DNA of 64,000 bases from Erwinia sp. 198 (GTDB lineage: Bacteria > Pseudomonadota > Gammaproteobacteria > Enterobacterales > Enterobacteriaceae). The position numbers were made by a program, and so were the translations under genes. The notes under the pieces are model-generated. The model searched no databases, was not told the origin of the DNA, and was given only the letters and a program-made list of their open reading frames with translations. Below are positions 57,772 through 64,000 of this stretch, in pieces; the first letter of the stretch is position 1; every line of letters starts with the position of its first letter. Where the stretch lies: positions 133,985 to 197,984 of the forward strand of contig NZ_RHUM01000003.1 in the NCBI RefSeq assembly GCF_003937915.1, given 5' to 3'.

Positions 57772-59055
57772 ATGTTCAAGCATCTCCGCTGGACTATCGT
57801 ACTCCTGCTGTTTCTGGTCTACATGATCAACTATCTCGATCGTGTGGCGCTCTCTCTGACCGTGCCGATGATTGAAAAAGATCTGTTGCTGAACGCCGAA
57901 CAGTTTGGTTTGATTTTCGGCAGCTTTTTCTTTGGCTATGCCATTTTCAACTTTGTTGGCGGCCTGGCCACCGACAAATATGGCCCGACGCTGGTGCTGG
58001 GGATTGCCGTCGGCCTGTGGTCGCTGTTCTGCGGCTTTACCGCGCTGGCTACCGGCTTCTGGTCGATGCTGATCCTGCGGGTGCTGTTTGGAATGGCCGA
58101 AGGGCCGATCTGCGCCTCGGCGAATAAGGCGATCAACGGCTGGTTTCCTAAAAAGCAGGCCGCGACCGCAATGGGCTTTCTCAGCGCCGGTTCACCACTG
58201 GGCGGCGCGGTAGCCGGCCCGATTATCGGCTATCTGGCGCTGGCCTTCGGCTGGCGGCCGGCGTTTATGATTATCTGCTCTATTGGTATTGTCTGGATGG
58301 TGGCATGGTTCTTTATCGCCGCGGATAACCCGTTAAAAAGCCGCCTCGTCAGCGCGCGTGAGCGTGAGCTGATCGCCAGTCTGAAAGCGGAGCAAACCAC
58401 GCCGGACGAAGAGCTGGCGCAGGCGTCGCACGGACTGGGCTACTATCTGCGTCAGCCGATTATCCTGGTGACCGCCTTCGCCTTCTTCTGCTACAACTAT
58501 ATTCTGTTTTTCTTCCTGAGCTGGTTTCCGGCCTATCTGGTGCAGGCGCACAGCCTGGATATCAAATCGATGAGTATGACTACGGTGATCCCCTGGGTGG
58601 TGGGCTTCGTCGGGCTGGCGCTGGGCGGCTTGATCTCCGACAAAATCTTTAAGATCACCGGTAAGCTCCTGCTCTCCAGAAAAATTGTGCTGGTGGTGTC
58701 GCTGCTGGCCGCCGCTATCTGCGTCGCTTTCGCCGGCTCGGTAAAAGGGGTTTATCCCGCCGTTATCCTGATGTCGGTCTCTATCTTCTTCCTCTATATC
58801 ACCGGGGCTATCTACTGGGCAATTATTCAGGATGTGGTGCATAAAAGCCGCGTCGGCAGCATCAGTGGCTTTATCCACCTGATCGGCAGCCTTTCCGGCA
58901 TTATCGGTCCCATCGTTACCGGCTATATCGTGCACCACACCGGCAAGTTCGACAGCGCTTTCGTACTGGCTGGCGTGATTGCCGCCGTGGGCGCTGTGCT
59001 GGTGCTGCTGGTGATCAAAAGCCCGAAAAACGCGGCGGCGCGAGTTTCCGTCTGA
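57772..59055 (+). CDS. ydfJ: YdfJ-like MFS transporter, intact
   Basis: 427 residues with 12 predicted membrane helices. The first helix and loop read YMINYLDRVALSLTVPMIE, and the loop 2-3 motif is GGLATDKYGPTLVLG, both typical of the anion:cation symporter family that carries hexuronates and galactonate. It lies between rspB and the mannitol-dehydrogenase-type gene. In E. coli K-12 ydfJ is interrupted at the Qin prophage border, as I recall; here it is full length. It likely imports the sugar acid used by the operon. Confidence 0.82.
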   Translation: MFKHLRWTIVLLLFLVYMINYLDRVALSLTVPMIEKDLLLNAEQFGLIFGSFFFGYAIFNFVGGLATDKYGPTLVLGIAVGLWSLFCGFTALATGFWSMLILRVLFGMAEGPICASANKAINGWFPKKQAATAMGFLSAGSPLGGAVAGPIIGYLALAFGWRPAFMIICSIGIVWMVAWFFIAADNPLKSRLVSARERELIASLKAEQTTPDEELAQASHGLGYYLRQPIILVTAFAFFCYNYILFFFLSWFPAYLVQAHSLDIKSMSMTTVIPWVVGFVGLALGGLISDKIFKITGKLLLSRKIVLVVSLLAAAICVAFAGSVKGVYPAVILMSVSIFFLYITGAIYWAIIQDVVHKSRVGSISGFIHLIGSLSGIIGPIVTGYIVHHTGKFDSAFVLAGVIAAVGAVLVLLVIKSPKNAAARVSV

Positions 59056-59095
59056 CTGGCGCATTGCGGCGCCTTTTGTTTGATAAGGATTTATC

Positions 59096-60553
59096 ATGTT
59101 ACTTGTCGATGTGTTGCCCGCAGGCACGATCCTCCCGCGTTACGATCGTAGCGCGCTGCGTACGCGTATCGTGCATTTTGGCTTCGGCGCTTTCCATCGC
59201 GCTCATCAGGCCGTGTGTACCGACAGGCTGGCCGCTGAGCAGCAAAGCGACTGGGGCTATTGCGAATGCCAGCTTAACAGCGGCGAGCTGATTAAAGCGC
59301 TGCGCGAGCAGGATTGTCTCTACAGCGTGACGGAAAAAACCGCTGACGAGCTGCGCACCCGCGTGGTTGGCGTGGTCAAAGAGGCGCTCTTTGCGCGCGA
59401 AGACGGCGTGGAGCGCGTTATCGCTGCGCTCTGCCAGCCGGACGTGGCGATTGTCTCCGCCACTATCACGGAAAAAGGCTACTGCTACCATCCTGCCAAC
59501 GGCGAGCTAAATCTGACGCATCCATCGATTGCGCATGACCTGGCCCATCCTGAGCAACCTGTTTCTTTTCCAGGGATCGTGCTGGCGGCCATCAGACGCC
59601 GGCGCGTGCTCGGCCTGCCGCCCTTCAGCGTGATGTCCTGCGACAATATGCCGGAAAACGGGCGGGTAACGCGCAACGTCATTACGCAGCTGGCGCAGCA
59701 GCAGGAGCCAGCGCTGGCCGACTATATCAGTAAACACCTTACCTTCCCTTCCACTATGGTGGACCGTATCGTGCCCGCCATGACGCCGGAAGCCTTTGAC
59801 GAGCTGAGCCGCAAGCTGGGCTGCGCCGATCCTGTGGGCGTCGAATGCGAGCCTTTTTTCCAGTGGGTCATTGAAGATAATTTTGTAAATGGTCGCCCGG
59901 CATGGGAAAAAGCGGGCGCGGAACTGGTGGCGGACGTGCTGCCGTTTGAAGAGATGAAGCTGCGGATGCTGAACGGCAGCCATTCGCTGCTGGCTTACCT
60001 CGGCTACCTTGCCGGCTATGAACATATCAGCGACTGCATGGACGATCCTTACTATCTTAAGGCTGCCCGCAGCCTGATGCTGGAAGAACAGGCGCCCACC
60101 CTGAGCATTAAAAATGTGGATCTGGCAGCCTATGCGGATTCGCTGATCGCTCGTTATCGCAACCGGGCGATCAGGCACCGCACTTATCAGATCGCAACCG
60201 ACGGCACGCAAAAACTGCCGCAGCGCTGGCTGGACAGCATCCGCTGGCTTCTGGCTAACGGCAGTGATTTTACACTGCTGGCGCTGGGCGTGGCGGGCTG
60301 GATACGCTTTGTCGGCGGCGTGGATGAGCAGGGCAAGCCAGTCATCATTAACGATCCGCTGTCAGCGGAGCTGGCGCAGCGGGTAAACGACAGTCAGGAA
60401 GGCGATGAGCGCGTTGCCGCTCTGCTCTCGCTGCGGGCTGTTTTTGGCGAGGATCTGCCCAATAACTCGCTGTTCCGCGAAAAGGTCAGCCACTGCTATC
60501 GACTGTTATTGAGGGCAGGCGCAAAAGCCGCGGTCAGAGAGACTATTGGCTGA
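59096..60553 (+). CDS. ydfI: YdfI-like mannitol dehydrogenase-family oxidoreductase
   Basis: 485-residue long-chain polyol/sugar-acid dehydrogenase. The nucleotide motif is HFGFGAFHRAH (G29, G31, H34). The catalytic set K288, N293 and H296 is in MKLRMLNGSHSLLAYLG. SCDNMPENGR at 181-190 is also conserved. The group includes fructuronate reductase UxuB and YdfI, which interconvert D-mannonate and D-fructuronate. In this operon it would act beside the RspA dehydratase. Confidence 0.88.
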   Translation: MLLVDVLPAGTILPRYDRSALRTRIVHFGFGAFHRAHQAVCTDRLAAEQQSDWGYCECQLNSGELIKALREQDCLYSVTEKTADELRTRVVGVVKEALFAREDGVERVIAALCQPDVAIVSATITEKGYCYHPANGELNLTHPSIAHDLAHPEQPVSFPGIVLAAIRRRRVLGLPPFSVMSCDNMPENGRVTRNVITQLAQQQEPALADYISKHLTFPSTMVDRIVPAMTPEAFDELSRKLGCADPVGVECEPFFQWVIEDNFVNGRPAWEKAGAELVADVLPFEEMKLRMLNGSHSLLAYLGYLAGYEHISDCMDDPYYLKAARSLMLEEQAPTLSIKNVDLAAYADSLIARYRNRAIRHRTYQIATDGTQKLPQRWLDSIRWLLANGSDFTLLALGVAGWIRFVGGVDEQGKPVIINDPLSAELAQRVNDSQEGDERVAALLSLRAVFGEDLPNNSLFREKVSHCYRLLLRAGAKAAVRETIG

Positions 60554-60658
60554 ACGCCGTTTCATGGCAAAAGAGCTGGCGCTGGCGCAGCAGGCTGATT
60601 AGACTGGCTGCTTCCGGCGTCAGGCTTGACGACGCCCTAATGAAATGAAAATTGCCGC

Positions 60659-61345
60659 ATGTCTATTGCCTATATCATTACCGCCAGCGAACCCGTTAAT
60701 CAGCAAATCTATCGCTTTTTACGCCAGGATATTGTGACCTGCGTGATTTCACCGGGCGCCTTATTGTCTGAAAAAGAGGTCTCTGCCCGCTTCAGCGTCT
60801 CGCGTCAGCCGGTGCGCGAGGCCTTTATTAAGCTGGCCGAGGCTGGCCTGGTACAAATTCTGCCGCAGCGTGGCACCTTTGTGCGCAAGATCTCCGCGCG
60901 ACGCGTTGCCGACGGCCGTTTTATTCGGGAAGCGGTTGAAACGGCGGTAATACGGCGAGCGGCGACGGAAGCGACCGCAGAGGCGCTGGCGCGGCTGGAG
61001 CATAATTTGCGCCTGCAAAAGCTGTCCGCGGAGCGCAACGACAGCCAGGCGTTTCTGCTGCTGGACGATGAGTTCCACCGCCTTATCGCTCAGAGCATCA
61101 ACTGTGAGCTGGCATGGGAAACGGTAGAAAATATCAAGGCGACGATGGATCGCGTGCGCTTCCTGACCCTCAGCAAGGTTTCTCCGCCGGAAAGCCTGAT
61201 CGATCAGCATGGAGAGATCCTGCAGGCGCTGCTGGCGAAAGACGCCGACGCCGCTGAACGGGCGCTGCGGCATCATTTACAGGAGATGATTTTTTCCATT
61301 ACGCCGATCGCAGAGCAAAACGGCGCGTGGTTTGAACAGGAGTGA
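60659..61345 (+). CDS. rspR: RspR (YdfH), GntR/FCD-family transcriptional regulator
   Basis: 228 residues. The winged helix-turn-helix spans about 18-80 (LLSEKEVSARFSVSRQPVRE, LVQILPQRGTFVRKIS). The FCD effector domain (about 95-215) shows FHRLIAQS and histidines typical of a metal-supported acid-binding pocket. E. coli RspR represses rspAB and binds a related sugar acid. Here it closes the operon on the same strand, 105 bases after ydfI, so it may be partly co-transcribed and autoregulated. Confidence 0.9.
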   Translation: MSIAYIITASEPVNQQIYRFLRQDIVTCVISPGALLSEKEVSARFSVSRQPVREAFIKLAEAGLVQILPQRGTFVRKISARRVADGRFIREAVETAVIRRAATEATAEALARLEHNLRLQKLSAERNDSQAFLLLDDEFHRLIAQSINCELAWETVENIKATMDRVRFLTLSKVSPPESLIDQHGEILQALLAKDADAAERALRHHLQEMIFSITPIAEQNGAWFEQE

Positions 61346-61354
61346 CCCTGCCGG

Positions 61355-61381
61355 GCTGGCGATCGCGATCCGGTCGCCAGC
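61355..61381 (+). terminator. possible terminator hairpin after rspR
   Basis: GCTGGCGA / TCGCCAGC forms an 8-bp stem around an 11-base loop ten bases after the stop. No T-run follows, so only weak support exists. Confidence 0.3.
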
Positions 61382-61587
61382 GCCATGCCTCAGAGCAGCG
61401 CAGGCTCGCACCGCATCAGTTAGCGCCATATGCCGCACGATACAAATTAACGCCACCCCCTTTTCAGCGATATCCTGAAAGCTTCAGGCGCCGGTTCAGC
61501 CGTAACGTTTTCGCTCTCGGTGCATGGCCGAAGTGAATCAACCCTGTCTGCCCCTGTAACATTTTGTAAGTTGGTAGCGTACCGTGT

Positions 61588-62385
61588 CTACCACCAGCGG
61601 TAGAAATGGTGCACCGGGCCAATACCTTTACCCACTTCCAGCGTATCTGCGTGCTGCAATGCGCCCTGCAGCCACTGTTTCGCTGTGCTTACCGTACTCT
61701 GCCAGCTGGTATGACGTGGACGCAGCGCAGCCAGCGCGGAAGAAAGCGTGCAGCCGGTGCCGTGTGTATTTTTAGTCGGTACGCGCGGTGCGGTAAAGCG
61801 CTCTTCCCCTTCCGGGGTCAACAGCCAGTCCGGGCTTTCGCTGTCGCTCAGGTGGCCGCCTTTCATCAGCACCGCCTGACAGCCCAGCGCCAGCAGCGCC
61901 CTGCCCTGTTGCAGCATTTCGTGCTCGTTGCGAGCCGGCGAGCAGTCCAGCAGCGCAGCGGCTTCCGGTAGATTCGGCGTGATAATAGAAACCTGCGGCA
62001 GCAGTTTTTCCCGCAGCGTCGCCACGGCCCGCCTGGAAAGCAGCGGATCGCCGCTTTTCGCCAGCATTACCGTATCCAGTACTCGCCAGGGGATAGCTGC
62101 CGTCGCCAGCCCTTCTGCTACCGCCTCCACAATATCGCTGTCCTGCAACATACCGATTTTGACGCTGTCGATGCGCACGTCGCTTAACACCGAGGCTAGC
62201 TGAGCCGAAACAAAATCGGCCGCCACGGGGTAGACGGCCTGCACGCCACAGGTGTTCTGCGCCACAAGCGCGGTGATCACGCTGGTTCCGTAGGCTTCAA
62301 GCGCAGAGAACGTTTTCAGATCGGCCTGGATCCCGGCGCCACCGCTGGGATCCGTGCCGGCGATGGTCAATGCGTTGACTCTCAT
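61588..62385 (-). CDS. thiD: ThiD, hydroxymethylpyrimidine kinase / phosphomethylpyrimidine kinase
   Basis: 265-residue ribokinase-fold enzyme making HMP pyrophosphate for thiamine. [20 protein letters not shown] opens it, and [17 protein letters not shown] is the catalytic loop with the anion hole. Length equals E. coli ThiD (266). Its start overlaps the thiM stop as ATGA. Confidence 0.96.
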   Translation of the reverse strand: MRVNALTIAGTDPSGGAGIQADLKTFSALEAYGTSVITALVAQNTCGVQAVYPVAADFVSAQLASVLSDVRIDSVKIGMLQDSDIVEAVAEGLATAAIPWRVLDTVMLAKSGDPLLSRRAVATLREKLLPQVSIITPNLPEAAALLDCSPARNEHEMLQQGRALLALGCQAVLMKGGHLSDSESPDWLLTPEGEERFTAPRVPTKNTHGTGCTLSSALAALRPRHTSWQSTVSTAKQWLQGALQHADTLEVGKGIGPVHHFYRWW

Positions 62386-63167
62386 ACCGCCTCCTTGTAC
62401 AGACGGTAGAGCGCATCAAGAAACAGTGGTTCAAAGGTGCCCGGCCCGTTGGCCGCCGCCGCGGCCTGCTCACCCGCCTGGCTCATTACCCGACAGGCGG
62501 CAGCGATATGTAGCAGCCTGTCGCCCGGCAGTGCGCAAAATGCGGCCACCACGGCGGAGAGCGCGCAGCCCGTGCCGACCACGCGCGTCATCAGCGGCGA
62601 ACCGCCCGACACTGCCAGCAGCCGCCGTCCATCGGTGACGTAATCCGTTTCGCCCGTTACGGCAACCACCGCGCCGCTGGACTGCGCCAGCTGAATAGCG
62701 GCCTCCAGCGCGGCTGCAGGATCGTGCTGGCTGTCGACGCCGCGACCGGAAACCGCCCGGCGGGCCAGCGCCATAATTTCAGAAGCGTTGCCGCGAACGG
62801 CAGCAGGGCGGAATGCCAACAGCCGCTGGCAAAAATCGCTGCGAAAAGTCAGCGCGCCAACGGCAACCGGATCCAGCGTCCATGGTCGGCCTGCCGCCGT
62901 CGCGCCTTCCACCGCGGCCAGCATCGCTTTGCTACGCGCAGCGGTCAGCGTGCCGACGTTGATCAGCACGGCATCCGCAATAGCGCTGAACTGTGCCGCT
63001 TCCGCAGGTTCAGTCACCATCGCGGGTGACGCGTCCAGCGCCAGCAGCACGTTAGCCGTCAGGCTTTGTACCACATCATTGGTCAGGCAGTGAACCAGCG
63101 GCGACCGCTGGCGGAACAGAGTAAGAGACGCGGCCGGACTGGCCGTATAGTGAGTAGGTTGGATCAT
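62382..63167 (-). CDS. thiM: ThiM, hydroxyethylthiazole kinase
   Basis: 261-residue kinase salvaging the thiazole half of thiamine. [20 protein letters not shown] and the nucleotide region [15 protein letters not shown] are present. [11 protein letters not shown] and [16 protein letters not shown] form the active site, with the cysteine of GTGC. It lies behind the TPP riboswitch and is translationally coupled to thiD. Confidence 0.95.
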   Translation of the reverse strand: MIQPTHYTASPAASLTLFRQRSPLVHCLTNDVVQSLTANVLLALDASPAMVTEPAEAAQFSAIADAVLINVGTLTAARSKAMLAAVEGATAAGRPWTLDPVAVGALTFRSDFCQRLLAFRPAAVRGNASEIMALARRAVSGRGVDSQHDPAAALEAAIQLAQSSGAVVAVTGETDYVTDGRRLLAVSGGSPLMTRVVGTGCALSAVVAAFCALPGDRLLHIAAACRVMSQAGEQAAAAANGPGTFEPLFLDALYRLYKEAV

Positions 63168-63972
63168 AGCGCTCCCAACCGGCGATCAAGAAGGCGATGC
63201 GATAAAGCATCTGACTTCCCTCCGCTGGCATTATCCAGTTCAGGTTCAACGGGTATTTCTCAGCCTTCACAAGGAAGGGCACCCCGAGTCGTAGTGTTTG
63301 CCAGCATAGGGAAACACGCCGTTTTACGCAAGCGCGGCACGGCTTGCTCACGCAGATAGCCCTGAGGATTATTCTGCCGCCAGCGTCAGGCATTCGCCAT
63401 CATGGTTTCCAGCGTACGGGTTGCTTGCCGCCCCGCAGCATAGCTTCCTTGACGTAGCGAAAATATATAACAGGCTGTCGGGTTTAAAGCGGAATATTCA
63501 ATAATAACGTTGATAGTTGGGCATCAGAAAGATCCACAAAGGCAGACGCCCGCAGCTATACCTGCAACAGCATTTAACGAACGATTGATAATTACGCATT
63601 TATTTTTTCAATAATTATAAATAATCATCCAGCGCAGCAGCTCCGCCGCTCTACCTGCCCCTCCGCCCGAGCCAATATATAATTTAACCCCCTCATATTA
63701 ATTATATTTCATATGAAACGATAAAGCTGATTAATTGATATAAACAGCAATTTGAAAAAAGCTAATGAGCCATGCAATATCAATTGATCAGGATCAACCT
63801 TATGCCTCATTCTGCCAATCGGGCCTAAAAATAACCTTTGCAATAATAATTTATTGTTATTATACCAGATAACCCATTAAAAACAGCGGCATGGGTAACG
63901 GGCTGGTTAAAAAAATATAACAATATTCTGCTATTAAACAAACACGACAATAATAAGCCACAAGAGATATCG
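63168..63972. other. non-coding region upstream of thiM, AT-rich toward its right end
   Basis: About 800 bases hold the thiM TPP riboswitch at 63216-63289 and otherwise no gene. From about 63580 the sequence is clearly AT-rich, with runs such as TTTATTGTTATTATACC near 63850-63867, as expected of an H-NS-silenced or fimbrial-type promoter region. Confidence 0.55.
63216..63289 (-). promoter_or_regulatory. TPP riboswitch (THI element) of thiMD
   Basis: On the reverse strand the conserved blocks occur in order: CGGGGTGCCC, GGCTGAGAAATACCC, ACCTGAACTGGATAATGCC and AGCGGAGGGAA. These build the pyrimidine- and pyrophosphate-binding arms. It is 49 bases upstream of thiM and represses thiMD when TPP is plentiful. 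Confidence 0.96.
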
Positions 63973-64000
63973 ATGAAATTTAAAATAAATGCATTTTTAT
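63973..64000 (+). CDS. start of an unidentified gene cut by the window end
   Basis: An ATG with AAGAGA eight bases upstream is followed by codons for MKFKINAFL, then the window ends. Basic and hydrophobic start residues suggest a signal peptide. Nothing more can be said; the AT-rich upstream region suggests a fimbrial or surface protein, but that is a guess. Confidence 0.4.

Noticed and set aside
61565-61590. GGTA-GCG-TACC palindrome near the thiD end as an RspR operator
   Set aside because: It lies downstream of rspR and at the end of thiD rather than near a promoter, and the rspA promoter has no good copy of it.

Overview
The window reads as chromosomal DNA of an enterobacterium of the Erwinia/Pantoea/Mixta group (Erwiniaceae). 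Two things point there. The backbone is collinear with the E. coli 45-47 min region (mdtABCD-baeSR-yegQ-yegS, yegD, dgcE, udk-dcd-asmA, yegH, an exopolysaccharide operon, galF, an O-antigen locus, gnd, his). The exopolysaccharide operon has the gene order of the amylovoran/stewartan (ams/cps) type, not of colanic acid. The genus cannot be fixed from sequence reading alone.

Layout. 1-2.4 kb: end of the histidine operon (hisA partial, hisF, hisI) and a YeaK-type deacylase. 2.5-3.9 kb: gnd, reverse strand. 4.1-12.4 kb, reverse strand: an ABC-transporter-dependent O-antigen operon rfbC-rfbD-wbbL-wzm-wzt, then a Kdo-transferase-like gene and a GT2-GT4 polymerase with a coiled coil. The last two look like a WbbB protein divided into two genes. 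rfbB-rfbA run divergently at 12.8-14.8 kb. 14.8-16.8 kb: galE and galF, reverse. 17.2-30.6 kb, reverse: exopolysaccharide operon amsG-wza-wzb-wzc-amsB-C-D-E-F-K. It is preceded by a 0.8-kb leader holding two RcsAB-box-like sites and a JUMPstart/ops element, and it has no flippase (amsL) or pyruvyl transferase (amsJ) gene.

31.3-42.3 kb: yegH, asmA, dcd, udk, a PAP2-family membrane protein, the diguanylate cyclase dgcE, yegD and an aldo/keto reductase. 42.6-52.5 kb: the RND efflux operon mdtABC, a heavily deleted mdtD, and baeSR. 52.5-55 kb: trhP (yegQ), the small RNA CyaR with its class II CRP promoter, and yegS. 55.3-61.3 kb: a five-gene sugar-acid operon rspA-rspB-ydfJ-ydfI-rspR behind a predicted CRP-dependent promoter. 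61.6-63.3 kb, reverse: thiM-thiD under a TPP riboswitch. The last 0.7 kb is AT-rich and ends in the first codons of a new gene.

How the parts work together. rfbABCD make dTDP-rhamnose. WbbL would start a rhamnan/GlcNAc chain on GlcNAc-PP-undecaprenol, the GT2-GT4 protein would extend it, the Kdo transferase-like protein would cap it, and Wzm/Wzt would recognise the cap and export it. This explains why no wzy, wzx or wzz is linked to the O-antigen genes. galF/galE supply UDP-glucose control and UDP-galactose to the exopolysaccharide operon, which AmsG starts with a sugar phosphate. The most notable points are the split WbbB, the tailspike-like domain in AmsF, the missing flippase, the mdtD deletion and the CyaR locus.
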